A stretch of 64,000 nt of DNA from Arthrobacter sp. ERGS1:01 (GTDB taxonomy: Bacteria; Actinomycetota; Actinomycetes; Actinomycetales; Micrococcaceae). The notes under the pieces are model-generated. The model did no database searches. It saw only the letters and a list, made by a program, of their open reading frames with translations, and was not told the DNA's origin. A program made the translations under genes and the position numbers. The DNA lies in contig NZ_CP012479.1 of the NCBI RefSeq assembly GCF_001281315.1, positions 2,914,001 to 2,978,000 of the forward strand, in the 5' to 3' direction. This document shows positions 42,859 through 51,842 of the stretch, piece after piece (within the stretch, counting starts at the first letter, position 1; every line of letters begins with the position of its first letter).

Positions 42859-42874
42859 ATTACTTGCAAGTAAT
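42859..42874 (-). promoter_or_regulatory. 16-bp palindromic operator candidate upstream of the binding-protein gene
   Basis: ATTACTTGCAAGTAAT is a perfect palindrome and contains a -35-like TTGCAA. A -10-like TAGCCT lies 15 bp downstream on the minus strand. Position and symmetry fit a repressor site on the transporter promoter; the regulator is unknown. Confidence 0.5.
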
Positions 42875-42924
42875 CCAGAGCACATTGGGACCAGATCTTT
42901 ACCGAGATGAAACCTTAAAGCAAC

Positions 42925-42960
42925 AACAGCCCGCCCCGGCGAAAGCCGGGACGGGCTGTT
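42925..42960 (-). terminator. Terminator of typA
   Basis: AACAGCCCGCCCCGGC (42925-42940) pairs with GCCGGGACGGGCTGTT (42945-42960), one mismatch, with a 4-nt loop (TTTC on the minus strand). On the minus strand it is followed by GTTGCTTT. Confidence 0.8.
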
Positions 42961-43002
42961 GAAAGTTGCTGCTACGAGGCGCTGGCCGAGGCCAACTGCG
43001 CG

Positions 43003-44919
43003 CTATGCCTTGGCGCGGCTGCGGAAGGCCTTGGCACGCTCGGAAGCGTCCAGGATGACCTTGCGGATGCGGATGGCTTCCGGGGTCACCTCGACGCACT
43101 CGTCTTCACGGGCGAATTCGAGGGACTCTTCCAGCGTGAGGTTGCGCGGCGGGGTCATGTTCTCGAAGGTGTCCGAGGAAGCTGCTCGCATGTTGGTGAG
43201 CTGCTTTTCCTTCGTGATGTTGACGTCCATGTCGTCGGCGCGGGAGTTCTCGCCCACGATCATGCCTTCGTAGACCTCGGAGGTGGGCTGCACGAAGAAG
43301 TTCATGCGCTCCTGGAGCTTGATCATGGCGAACGGGGTGACGACGCCGGAGCGGTCAGCCACGATCGAACCGTTGTTGCGGTACTCGATCGGGCCGGCCC
43401 ACGGCTCGTAGCCTTCGGCAATGGAGGAGGCAATACCTGCACCGCGGGTGTCGGTCATGAAGCGGGTGCGGAAACCGATCAGGCCACGGGCCGGAACGAT
43501 AAATTCCATGCGGCACCAGCCGGTGCCGTGGTTGGCCATGTTGGTCATGCGGCCCTTGCGGGCTGCCATGAGCTGGGTGACGGCGCCGAGGTATTCCTCG
43601 GGTACGTCGATGGTCATGTGTTCCATCGGCTCGTGGGTCTTGCCGTCGACCTGCTTGGTCACAACCTGCGGCTTGCCAACGGTCAGCTCGAAGCCTTCGC
43701 GACGCATCTGCTCAACAAGGATGGACAGGGCCAATTCGCCACGGCCCTGGACTTCCCAGGCGTCGGGACGCTCGGTGGGGAGAACCTTCAGGGAAACGTT
43801 ACCGACGAGTTCCTTGTCGAGGCGGTCCTTGACCTGGCGTGCGGTGACCTTGTGGCCCTTGACACGGCCGGCCAGCGGCGAGGTGTTGATACCGATCGTC
43901 ATGGAGATGGCGGGCGGGTCAACCGTGATCAGCGGCAGCGGCTGCGGGTTGTCGACGTCGGTCAGGGTCTCACCGATGGTGATGTCCTCGATACCGGCAA
44001 CGGCCACGATCTCGCCGGGGCCTGCGGACTCGGCCGGGACACGGGTCAGTGCCTGGGTGGCCAGCAGTTCGGTGATCTTGACGGACTTGATGGTGCCGTC
44101 GTGGCGGGCCCAGGCAACGGTCTGGCCCTTGGTCAGGGTGCCGTTGAAGATACGCAGCAGTGCCAGGCGGCCCAGGAACGGGGAGGCGTCAAGGTTGGTG
44201 ACGTGTGCCTGCAGGACGCCGTCCGGGTTGTACGTGGGGGCCGGGATGTGCTCGATGATGGTCTTGAACAGCGGCTCAAGGTCCTCGTTGTCCGGGGCGG
44301 CACCGTTGTCGGGCTGCGTCAGGGACGCGCGGCCCAGCTTGCCGGAGGCGTAGACAACCGGAACGTTCAGGACGGCGTCGAGGTCCAGGTCGGGGACTTC
44401 GTCGGCCATGTCGGAGGCCAGGCCAAGGAGCAGGTCCATGGACTCGGCAACGACCTCGTCGATGCGGGCATCGGGGCGGTCCGTCTTGTTGACCAGCAGG
44501 ATGACGGGGAGCTTGGCGGCAAGTGCCTTACGCAGCACAAAGCGGGTCTGCGGCAGCGGGCCCTCGGATGCGTCAACGAGGAGGACAACGCCGTCGACCA
44601 TGGACAAACCGCGCTCAACTTCGCCACCGAAGTCGGCGTGGCCCGGGGTGTCGATGACGTTGATGGTCATGACCTGGCCGTCGGCGGACGGGCCGTTGTA
44701 GGCAACCGTCGTGTTCTTGGCCAGAATGGTGATGCCCTTTTCGCGCTCCAGGTCACCGGAGTCCATGACACGCTCTGCAACCACACCGTGTTCGGCAAAG
44801 GAGTGCGTCTGCTGGAGCATGGCGTCGACCAGGGTGGTCTTGCCGTGGTCAACGTGCGCCACAATGGCGACGTTGCGCAGGTCGGTGCGCGAGGCAGTGT
44901 TGAGTGAAGTGTCGCTCAT
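43003..44919 (-). CDS. typA: Translational GTPase TypA/BipA
   Basis: A 638-residue ribosome-associated GTPase of the elongation-factor family, important in ribosome assembly and stress or cold adaptation. G motifs are intact: AHVDHGKTTL (G1), GITILAKN (G2), DTPGHADFGGEVER (G3), NKTDRPDAR (G4). The C-terminal half carries BipA-specific segments (QGRGELALSILVEQMRREGFEL, RGLIGFRTRFMTDTRG). Start ATG 44919. It is followed by a strong terminator. An LpqW-like lipoprotein gene lies upstream on the same strand, the same neighbourhood as mycobacterial typA. Confidence 0.95.
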   Translation of the reverse strand: MSDTSLNTASRTDLRNVAIVAHVDHGKTTLVDAMLQQTHSFAEHGVVAERVMDSGDLEREKGITILAKNTTVAYNGPSADGQVMTINVIDTPGHADFGGEVERGLSMVDGVVLLVDASEGPLPQTRFVLRKALAAKLPVILLVNKTDRPDARIDEVVAESMDLLLGLASDMADEVPDLDLDAVLNVPVVYASGKLGRASLTQPDNGAAPDNEDLEPLFKTIIEHIPAPTYNPDGVLQAHVTNLDASPFLGRLALLRIFNGTLTKGQTVAWARHDGTIKSVKITELLATQALTRVPAESAGPGEIVAVAGIEDITIGETLTDVDNPQPLPLITVDPPAISMTIGINTSPLAGRVKGHKVTARQVKDRLDKELVGNVSLKVLPTERPDAWEVQGRGELALSILVEQMRREGFELTVGKPQVVTKQVDGKTHEPMEHMTIDVPEEYLGAVTQLMAARKGRMTNMANHGTGWCRMEFIVPARGLIGFRTRFMTDTRGAGIASSIAEGYEPWAGPIEYRNNGSIVADRSGVVTPFAMIKLQERMNFFVQPTSEVYEGMIVGENSRADDMDVNITKEKQLTNMRAASSDTFENMTPPRNLTLEESLEFAREDECVEVTPEAIRIRKVILDASERAKAFRSRAKA

Positions 44920-45230
44920 GCGTGAAGACTCGTTTCAGTTGGGCCCGGCTGCAGGCCCGAAGCGGGCGACGGCAGAAAGTCACATTTATGTTTGGCCGTG
45001 AATGATCGGCAGATAACACCATTCTAGACGTAGTGCCAAATACGGCCTAGCCACTTTATCGCATGACGGGGCGTGTTTTTCGCCATCCGGCCGCTGCGAA
45101 GGCCCAAAATGGCCCGCTGTGGCGGATTTTCACCGTGGAAGCACGACGCCGGCGCGAGACTTCCGTGACGAAACTCACCCGCCGCCGTGGCTCGCCGGAC
45201 GGCACGGGCGCCCGTTGGCGCGTGTCCCGG
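44920..45230 (-). other. 311-bp gene-free region between the LpqW-like gene and typA
   Basis: This gap must hold the end of the lipoprotein transcript and the typA promoter. It contains the 12-bp palindrome ACGGGCGCCCGT near 45208 and several short GC-rich inverted repeats close to the lipoprotein stop, which may terminate it. An AT-richer stretch at about 44980-45060 is the likely typA promoter area. No small gene with a convincing ribosome binding site was seen. Confidence 0.4.
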
Positions 45231-47021
45231 TTACTTCTGGAACTTCCAGTCCCAGACGTTCCACCAGACCCCGACGCCGACCGGCGAGTACCGTGCTCCG
45301 GTGACGTGCGGGCCCGTGGCCACCATGGCCGGGCGTTGGAACAGGGGCACCCCGTAGCCGGCTTCCCAGACGAGCTTGTCGATCTGCAGCTTCAGCGCGT
45401 TTTGCTTCGCGTCGTCGGAGGTGGCGGCGAGTTGCTCGGCCAGCTGGTCAACCACGGTGTTGGAGAAATTGTTCAGATTGGAGATGGCACCGGTCTTGAA
45501 TACCTGCGGCACCTGGACGGATCCGGTGGCGTTGCTGGTCCAGCCGTACAGGGCCACGTCGAAGGCGCCGTCGTGCAGGGCCGCCTGCCACTTCCCGGCG
45601 TCCTTGCCGGCGTCGACCACCGTGAACCCGGCTTGTTCGGCGGAAACCTTGATCAACGAATACTCGATGACCCGGAGCGGGTCGTCCGAGTTGTACAGGA
45701 TCCGCACGGTGGGTTTGGCACCCGCCAGGAGTGCTTTTGCCCCGTCGATGTCAACGTCCGCGAAGCCGATGCTGCCGTTGCTTGCGGAGGATTCCTTGTA
45801 GGTGGGCTGTGCCTGCAGGAACACGAAGGAATTGAGCACGTCCGCGGTGGGGTCCACGGCCCGGGAGGTGGTGTCCACGATGTCCTGACGCGGCACGGTC
45901 TTCATGAACGCCGTGCGGTAATCGGGCTTGGCCAGAACACCCTTGAAGTTCAGCACGGCCTGGTCAAAGCCGAGGCTCCGGCCCTGGTCAACCTTGACGT
46001 CCACGGTTCCCGGTGCCGTCAGCTCCGCAACGTTGTCGGCCGTGGCGGCGGGCGAGACGACGTCGGCGGTGTTGGCCCGCAACGCCGATATCTGGGCCTG
46101 TGCGTTGCTGTTGTAGTGGACGGTGATGGTGTCCAGGTCCGGCTTGCTCCCCCACACGTAATCCGTGTTGGGAGTCAGCACCAGCTCCTTGCCGGGCACG
46201 ATGCTCTTGACCAGGTAGGGGCCGTTGGAGAGCGCGAGGGTGGGATCCGGCATCGACTTTGAATCGAAGCCGGTGTTCCAAAAGTCGGCCACCTTGCGCA
46301 GGGTGGGGTTCGGCGTGGCGGGTGCGCCGGCGTCGCCCTTGGGCAGTCCCAGGAGCAGCGCGGAGAGGGCGTCGGCGTCCTTGAGGCCCGAGCGGACGGC
46401 CACGATGTGCGCCGGGATGCTGACCACCGATCCCAGTGCCGTCTCCCAATCGGAGAACGGTTTGTTGTAGGTGAGCGTCAGGGAGGTGCCGTTGTCACCG
46501 ATTTGCGGCAGCGAGGTCTGCGAGAGCCCCGTGGTGTCGCCGGCGAAGTTGAAATAGGCGGTGCCCTTGGTGACCTTGAAGTTCTTGTCCAGGGTGGCGT
46601 CGTTGTAGTATCCGGATGCGGCGGCCCACTGCAGGAGCAGGTCGGCGGCCGTGACGGGTTCGCCGTCGGACCACTGGACGCCGGAGTTGATGGTGTATTT
46701 CACCGTCAGGGGGCGGTCCGAGATTTTCTCATACTTGCCGAACTGGGTGTTGCGGACCAGTTTGAGGTTGTCATCGACGTAGTTGAACCCTGAATGAGTT
46801 GCGTAGTTGATCCGGGCGTTCGTCGCCGCAGTGCCCGTGACGCTGTCCGGGTTGAAGGAGGTGAACGGGCTCTCCTCGACCACGGTGACGTTGCCGCCGG
46901 GCGACGCCGTGGCGGCCGCCGTCGAGCCGTTGGGCTCCGGCGGCTGGCCGGTGCACGCGCCCAGGGCAAGTACCGCCGCGACAGCCAGTGCCGCTACCTT
47001 CGAAATGCGTCCGACGCGCAT
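45231..47021 (-). CDS. SBP_bac_5-type lipoprotein, LpqW-like
   Basis: A 596-residue exported lipoprotein: signal peptide with lipobox ALGAC (Cys at about residue 23), then an oligopeptide-binding fold (TVKYTINSGVQWSDGEPVTAADLLLQW, LVLTPNTDY). There are no transporter genes adjoining it, and it sits next to typA, exactly where mycobacteria encode LpqW (Rv1166, from memory), a binding-protein-like regulator of mannoside/lipoarabinomannan synthesis. A non-transport role is therefore possible. The ATG at 47021 has GGAGG just upstream. Transport function through unlinked permeases cannot be excluded. Confidence 0.85.
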   Translation of the reverse strand: MRVGRISKVAALAVAAVLALGACTGQPPEPNGSTAAATASPGGNVTVVEESPFTSFNPDSVTGTAATNARINYATHSGFNYVDDNLKLVRNTQFGKYEKISDRPLTVKYTINSGVQWSDGEPVTAADLLLQWAAASGYYNDATLDKNFKVTKGTAYFNFAGDTTGLSQTSLPQIGDNGTSLTLTYNKPFSDWETALGSVVSIPAHIVAVRSGLKDADALSALLLGLPKGDAGAPATPNPTLRKVADFWNTGFDSKSMPDPTLALSNGPYLVKSIVPGKELVLTPNTDYVWGSKPDLDTITVHYNSNAQAQISALRANTADVVSPAATADNVAELTAPGTVDVKVDQGRSLGFDQAVLNFKGVLAKPDYRTAFMKTVPRQDIVDTTSRAVDPTADVLNSFVFLQAQPTYKESSASNGSIGFADVDIDGAKALLAGAKPTVRILYNSDDPLRVIEYSLIKVSAEQAGFTVVDAGKDAGKWQAALHDGAFDVALYGWTSNATGSVQVPQVFKTGAISNLNNFSNTVVDQLAEQLAATSDDAKQNALKLQIDKLVWEAGYGVPLFQRPAMVATGPHVTGARYSPVGVGVWWNVWDWKFQK

Positions 47022-47155
47022 TCCACCTCCATTTTTCGATCCGAGAAGGACGTCAACGGGTGCCGGCGGCGTGCCGGACCCGGGATTGAGCCCGCCTGCC
47101 AGACTACCGCAGCGGGCTGCGGCGGCCTGTGGGTGCCGGCGCGGACCGGCCGCCT

Positions 47156-47686
47156 CTAATATCCGGTGGCGCCGTCGATGCACTCCCGCAGCAGGTCTGC
47201 GTGCCCCAGGTGGCGGGCATACTCCTCGATCATGTGCGTGTAGATCCAGCGCAGGTTGATGGCTTTGCCGCGGCGGAGCCCGGCCAGCGGCGCGTCGAGG
47301 TCCGCCACGGTCGCGGCGGTGGCCCTGCTGCGCACAATCTCGGTGTCGAAGTGCCGGGCATCGGCGAGGGCGGTTGCGACGGAGACGGCGTTGAAATCGG
47401 CGTCGGGGTCATCCGCGCGGAAGTGGGCGGGCTCATCCGTGCCGGCGGCCACATTGGAAAACCAGTAACGCTCCACATCGGCCAGGTGCCGGGCAATGCC
47501 GATAAGGGTCAGGGACGACGGCGGCACTGCGGGCAGGCACAATTGTTCGGCCGTGAGGCCGCCGAGTTTAATCGGCAGGGTTTGCCGGTAGAAGTCCAGC
47601 CACCCCTCCAGCGACTCCCGGTCGCCGGCCAGGAAATCCAGGTGGGTGCGGTTGTCGGGAACAACCGGGGTTCTTGCGGCTTCCAT
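47156..47686 (-). CDS. DinB/DUF664-family protein
   Basis: A 176-residue four-helix-bundle protein of the DinB-like/DUF664 group (mini-circle protein type), which includes mycothiol-dependent enzymes and many uncharacterised members. Typical segments are LEGWLDFYRQTLPIKLGGLTAEQL, LTLIGIARHLADVERYWFSN with a metal-type His, and YTHMIEEYARHLGHADLLRE with two further His. These three His positions fit the metal site of the fold. Start ATG 47686 has AAGGAGC upstream. Substrate unknown. Confidence 0.82.
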   Translation of the reverse strand: MEAARTPVVPDNRTHLDFLAGDRESLEGWLDFYRQTLPIKLGGLTAEQLCLPAVPPSSLTLIGIARHLADVERYWFSNVAAGTDEPAHFRADDPDADFNAVSVATALADARHFDTEIVRSRATAATVADLDAPLAGLRRGKAINLRWIYTHMIEEYARHLGHADLLRECIDGATGY

Positions 47687-47864
47687 TGCTGCTCCTTGGG
47701 AATTCCGGCCCATGGCTTCGGCGCGGGCTCCTCCCGCAGCAGGCCGTGCGAGCTGTGGAACCACTCTAACGCCACGGGGTTTTCCTGTTGAGCGCTGGGT
47801 TGCGGCACGGCGTGGCGGACTTTCGGGGGTAGCCAGCTGGGGCCCGCGGCGGCAGAATCATGGC

Positions 47865-48251
47865 ATGGACATCCGTATTCAGAGCATTTCCGTGGACTCC
47901 GCCGATCCGGCCCCGCTGGCACGATTCTGGCAGGCCGCCCTGGGCTGGCGCATCACTGAGGAGGACGCGGACGAGGTGGTGTTGGAGCCACCCGCTGGGA
48001 GCCCGGAGGACGGCGTCGTGCCCGACCTGTTGTTCCTGCGCGTGCCCGAGGCGAAAGCCGGGAAGAACCGGCTGCACCTTGACCTGCGCCCGGCAGACCA
48101 GGCCGCCGAGGTGGCGCGGTTGGAGGCCCTGGGCGCCCGGCGCGTCGACATCGGGCAGGGCACGTCCGTGACCTGGGTGGTCCTGGCCGACCCCGAGGGC
48201 AATGAGTTTTGTGTGCTGCGCGCCTATACGGAGGCCGAACTCGCGGAGTAG
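47865..48251 (+). CDS. VOC/glyoxalase-like domain protein
   Basis: A 128-residue vicinal-oxygen-chelate protein. Two beta-alpha-beta halves are visible: IQSISVDSADPAPLARFWQAALGW, then NRLHLDLRPADQAAEVARLEALGA and VVLADPEGNEFCVL. It belongs to the Glyoxalase_6-like group of actinobacteria, whose members bind metal or small hydrophobic compounds and sometimes confer resistance. No specific reaction is assigned. ATG 47865 is chosen within a longer open frame. The DUF1877 gene follows 55 bp downstream. Confidence 0.82.
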   Translation: MDIRIQSISVDSADPAPLARFWQAALGWRITEEDADEVVLEPPAGSPEDGVVPDLLFLRVPEAKAGKNRLHLDLRPADQAAEVARLEALGARRVDIGQGTSVTWVVLADPEGNEFCVLRAYTEAELAE

Positions 48252-48306
48252 CCGTGCCTGTGGATATCTTCGAGCAGGAATTCCGGTTCGCTGGAAAAAT
48301 TGCTTC

Positions 48307-48789
48307 ATGGGAATCAGATACTTTGCGCTTCCGGTGCCGCCTCACTTGGTAGGGATTGCCCGCATCAATCCGCGGGCATTCCTGTCCGACCAGCACTTTT
48401 GGCAATCGTGGTCGGACCCGCCGGACCGGCCCGGGTTCCTGGACCTGGACAAGAGCTGGTGGGACCTGCAACAGCTTTTGGGCGGGCGGGAGGCAAATCC
48501 CCCGCGGCCGGCGTACGAGTTGGTTCGCGGTGAGGTGGCCCAGTACGGCTATGGCTGGATTCCGTATGACCGGGTCCTCTCGGCCGAGGAGGTCCTTGCC
48601 GTGGCGAACGACCTCGCAGCGGTGAGCATGGCCGGGCTGTACCAGGACTGCACGCCGTCGTTTTCCCCGGATTTGGCCGCCATCATGGACGGGCGAAGGA
48701 ACTATGTGGAGTGGCATCTGGGCGAGGCCCGGAAGTTCACGGCCCAGCTGGCGGGCCTGGGTCTTGGGCTCATCTACTCCATCGGCTGA
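48307..48789 (+). CDS. DUF1877 (YfbM-like) family protein
   Basis: A 160-residue protein with the DUF1877 pattern: MGIRYFALPV at the N-terminus, a DLDKSWWDLQQLL helix near residue 47, YGWIPYDRVLSAEEVLAVANDL in the middle, and a C-terminal VEWHLGEARKFTAQLAG segment. The family is widespread and uncharacterised; E. coli YfbM is the model member. Start ATG 48307 is internal to a longer frame and fits the family's N-terminus. Soluble and probably cytoplasmic. Confidence 0.78.
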   Translation: MGIRYFALPVPPHLVGIARINPRAFLSDQHFWQSWSDPPDRPGFLDLDKSWWDLQQLLGGREANPPRPAYELVRGEVAQYGYGWIPYDRVLSAEEVLAVANDLAAVSMAGLYQDCTPSFSPDLAAIMDGRRNYVEWHLGEARKFTAQLAGLGLGLIYSIG

Positions 48790-48883
48790 CGGCCTGCGAC
48801 TTAGTGGGTAACGTCCCACAGTTCCTTCCGGGTTCCGCACATATTCTGGGAAACAGACATACGCCGATCCTTGGAAGGTAGCC

Positions 48884-49942
48884 ATGCCCGACTCCTCACG
48901 TCCATTGCGCAAACTTGGGTTCCTCACCATCGGCCTGTTCGATCCGGCGGATCCGGCGGCGGGGCACGAATCCACCTTGCAGGTCATTGAACTGGGCGAG
49001 CGGCTTGGCTTCGACACCGCCTGGTTGCGTCACCGCCACCTCCAGTTCGGCATTTCCTCCCCCATTGCGGTCATGGCCGCGGCCAGCCAGCGCACCTCGC
49101 GGATCGAGCTGGGCACCGCCGTGACCCCGGTGGGCTGGGAAAACCCCCTGCGCCTTGCCGAGGACCTGGCCACCGTGGACCTGCTCGCCGGCGGCCGCAT
49201 CAACCCGGGGCTGAGCGTGGGTGAACCCATGCACTACGGCACGGTGAAGCACGAGCTGTACCCGGATTCCGCCGACGTCGAGGACTTCAGTTACGCGCGG
49301 GTTGACCGGCTGGCCCGTTTGATCGCGGGGGAACCCGTCCGGGAGTTTTCCGGGAAGCAAGGCGTTGTCGAGGAATTCTCCAACCGGGTGGAGCCACACT
49401 CCCCCGGACTGCGCGAACGGCTTTGGTACGGGGCGGCCAGCCGGAAATCGGCTGTCTGGGCCGGTGCCAACGGATTCAATCTGCTCACCAGCAGCGTGAT
49501 CTTCGCCGAGGCGGATCAGGGACCATTCTTTGCCGACATCCAGCAGTCACAGATCCGCGCCTACCGTGAGGCGGCGTCGACGTCGGCCCCCGCACACGGA
49601 TCGGCCCGGGTCTCGCAGGGGCTCGTGGTGATCCCCACGGACTCGGCGTCGGCGCAGCAGCGTGAGAAGTACCAGCGGTACGTCGACGAGCGCACTCCCC
49701 GCACGCTGGCACCGCAGGGACCAAAGGGCATGCTGTTCGCCCCGGACCTCATCGGGAGCAGCGATCAGATTGCCGAGCAGTTGCACGCCCATGCGGGGTT
49801 CCGGGAGGTCGACGAGGTGGCGTTCGCGCTACCGTTCAGCTTTGACCATGAGGACTACGTTCAGATCCTCACCGACATCGCCACCAAGTTGGGTCCGGCG
49901 CTGGGATGGGCGCCGGCGTCCGACGGGCAGCAAACGCCGTAG
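48884..49942 (+). CDS. LLM-class flavin-dependent oxidoreductase
   Basis: A 352-residue luciferase-like monooxygenase fold protein. The TIM-barrel pattern includes LGFDTAWLRHRHLQF, RIELGTAVTPVGWENPLRLAEDLATVDLLAGGR and LRERLWYGAASRKSAVWAGANGFNLL. Such enzymes use FMN or F420 to oxidise small organic molecules, but the substrate cannot be inferred. It is about the usual length for the class. ATG 48884 has GGAAGG upstream. It is not in an obvious pathway cluster. Confidence 0.88.
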   Translation: MPDSSRPLRKLGFLTIGLFDPADPAAGHESTLQVIELGERLGFDTAWLRHRHLQFGISSPIAVMAAASQRTSRIELGTAVTPVGWENPLRLAEDLATVDLLAGGRINPGLSVGEPMHYGTVKHELYPDSADVEDFSYARVDRLARLIAGEPVREFSGKQGVVEEFSNRVEPHSPGLRERLWYGAASRKSAVWAGANGFNLLTSSVIFAEADQGPFFADIQQSQIRAYREAASTSAPAHGSARVSQGLVVIPTDSASAQQREKYQRYVDERTPRTLAPQGPKGMLFAPDLIGSSDQIAEQLHAHAGFREVDEVAFALPFSFDHEDYVQILTDIATKLGPALGWAPASDGQQTP

Positions 49943-49969
49943 TGGGTTCAGGCCCGCCCGGCTAACGCG

Positions 49970-50296
49970 CTAAGACTGCTCAGTGGCGGTTCGGTGTACG
50001 CCGCGTTCGAGCTCGATGAATGCCCCGATCATAGCCCGGTACGTTGCCTCGACGACGTCTTCCGAGGCGCCCGCGGCGGCGGCTCTTGCCCGGGCGACTT
50101 CAATGACTTGCCGGACTCGCGCCGGTGCATCGACGGTCTCCACGACAACCTCCGTGCTGAGGGCTTTTGCCTTGCCCGCGGCTTCAACCCAGCCCTCGCG
50201 GACCCCGATCAGGCCAATGATGTCTTCATCGATCCGGTCGATGGCTGTGCGAATATCGGCAAGCGGCTCACTGCCGACCGGAGATGGGTGCGTCAT
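49970..50296 (-). CDS. Chorismate mutase family protein
   Basis: A 108-residue all-helical AroQ-type protein: LADIRTAIDRIDEDIIGLIGVREGWVEAAGKAK (first helix with the conserved Arg and Asp), then ARVRQVIEVARARAAAAGASEDVVEATYRAMIGAFIELE. The pattern is closest to PchB-like isochorismate pyruvate lyase/chorismate mutase proteins. Without neighbouring siderophore or aromatic amino-acid genes its physiological role is open. Start ATG 50296. It converges on the LLM oxidoreductase gene. Confidence 0.8.
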   Translation of the reverse strand: MTHPSPVGSEPLADIRTAIDRIDEDIIGLIGVREGWVEAAGKAKALSTEVVVETVDAPARVRQVIEVARARAAAAGASEDVVEATYRAMIGAFIELERGVHRTATEQS

Positions 50297-50378
50297 GCCT
50301 CCGAGACTACCTTTCGCCCATTCGGTCCACGCTTCGCCAACCCACAGATCCCTGGCGTGTGCGCAGAGGTCAAACTTT

Positions 50379-50771
50379 CTATGAAATTCGTTCGAAGATC
50401 ATCGTGGCCTGGATTCGATCACCGCCACCGAGACCCTTACTGCCCGAGGCTGCGGTCGTGATGGTGTGGAGGCGATAACCCAATGCAGCTTGCGCATTGA
50501 TTGCCTTCTCCAGTTCGGTGAGATTTCCGGATCCAGTTCCCCAAAGCTTCTCCTTGAGGATTACTTGAAGGACAACGTAGCTCATGCCTTCTGGAGCCGG
50601 CCGCGGACGACCCCCGGCGACAGCTTCGGCCTCGATCCGGCCGACCATCCCGCCCAGTCCACCAGTCGCCGGCTTCGGAGATTGAACTTGATCGGTCCAG
50701 TTCTGTCCGTCCCACCATCGCGTCGTTCCGGAGCCGTCGTCGTACCAGCCTTCTTGCGCACCAGTTGCCAC
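50379..50771 (-). CDS. DUF2510/DUF4177 domain protein
   Basis: A 130-residue protein. Residues about 6-28 are a DUF2510 motif (QEGWYDDGSGTTRWWDGQNWTD in outline), a tryptophan-rich actinobacterial module. Residues about 60-130 resemble DUF4177, a small domain with YVVLQVILKEK...LEKAINAQAALGYRLHTITT. The start is taken at GTG 50771, which follows GGAGAGG, rather than the longer frame. There is no signal peptide. Function unknown. The 240-bp region upstream, to 51012, shows nothing beyond possible promoter sequence. Confidence 0.7.
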   Translation of the reverse strand: MATGAQEGWYDDGSGTTRWWDGQNWTDQVQSPKPATGGLGGMVGRIEAEAVAGGRPRPAPEGMSYVVLQVILKEKLWGTGSGNLTELEKAINAQAALGYRLHTITTAASGSKGLGGGDRIQATMIFERIS

Positions 50772-51012
50772 GTCATCGCCTCTCCTCGGAATCCCTGACA
50801 AGAAATAGTGGCATATCCACTGCGTGAATTCCATCAAATACAGGCGGTTGTACATGCAGGGACGGCGGGACATGGACGCACATGACCCAGATATGTTCGG
50901 TTGACCGAAGGCTCACGGGCGTATCAAAAGGTAGTCAGGTGAACCTGGATATTGAATCGTGACTCGACCACATTCCAGTTCAGGGCAGCTGGTTAATAGC
51001 TCCTGGGCGCCT

Positions 51013-51657
51013 TCACGCGCGTTCCTTCCTGTTCCATAGCTGATGCGTCAGTCCGCTGGGCGAGCTGACGGATTCGACGCTGAACCTGTCCTCCAATCCG
51101 GCAAGGTCATCCCAGATCCGGACACCGGCGCCAAGCACGATCGGAACGATCGCCACGTGCAGGAAGTCGATGAGATCGGCCTGCAGGAACTCGCTCACGG
51201 TCGACGGGCCGCCGCCAATCCGAACATCCAAGCCGCCTGCCGCATCCTGTGCAAGGCGAAGCGCCTCCTCCGGCGACGCATCGACGAAGTGGAAGCTGGT
51301 GCCGTTGGCGAACTCGAGCGTCTTGCGGGGAAAGTGGGTCAGGATGAACACCGGGGTCAGGAAGGGCGGCTCATCTCCCCACCACCCTTGCCAGCCGTCG
51401 TCGGGCCATTCGCCCGACTGGGGCCCAAATTTACGGCGGCCCATGATCTCCGCCCCGATGCCCTGGCCCCACATGCTGAACATGGCCCGATCAACGGTCA
51501 CGGGGTCCTCGGTGCCATGGATGCCGTGGATGACGCGTCCGTCGAACTTGCCGAAAAGCGCCTCGGCTCCACCGATCGGCTTTTCGAGCGTCACGTGATC
51601 TCCGGCGGCATATCCATCTGAGGAAACGAGCAGGTTGTGGACTCGGGTTCGGACCAT
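51013..51657 (-). CDS. Dihydrofolate reductase-like (RibD C-terminal) protein
   Basis: A 214-residue protein of the RibD_C/DHFR-like superfamily. Characteristic parts are a first strand VRTRVHNLLVSSDGYAAG, the GRRKFGPQSGEW segment, TPVFILTHFPRK, and VRIGGGPSTVSEFLQADLIDFLHVAIVPIVLGAGVRIWDD toward the C-terminus. Such stand-alone proteins are common in actinobacteria and are probably NADPH-dependent reductases of unknown substrate. ATG 51657 has AGGGAG upstream and fits the family start. It is divergent from the histidine phosphatase gene. Confidence 0.85.
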   Translation of the reverse strand: MVRTRVHNLLVSSDGYAAGDHVTLEKPIGGAEALFGKFDGRVIHGIHGTEDPVTVDRAMFSMWGQGIGAEIMGRRKFGPQSGEWPDDGWQGWWGDEPPFLTPVFILTHFPRKTLEFANGTSFHFVDASPEEALRLAQDAAGGLDVRIGGGPSTVSEFLQADLIDFLHVAIVPIVLGAGVRIWDDLAGLEDRFSVESVSSPSGLTHQLWNRKERA

Positions 51658-51842
51658 GGGAACTCCCTGTGTTGTTGAAGTCAGGAACCATTTGAACCCT
51701 AGCCCAGGGTGATTTCCAACGGCAATCATTTTCGACGGCAGGTGCCTGGCATGAGAATGGACGCCGGATGCACTCGGCCATGAAGTTGGTGCGTTCAGCG
51801 TCTCCGCTGGGCTCGTCGACGGCGGGTGGTTAGGCTGGGTGG

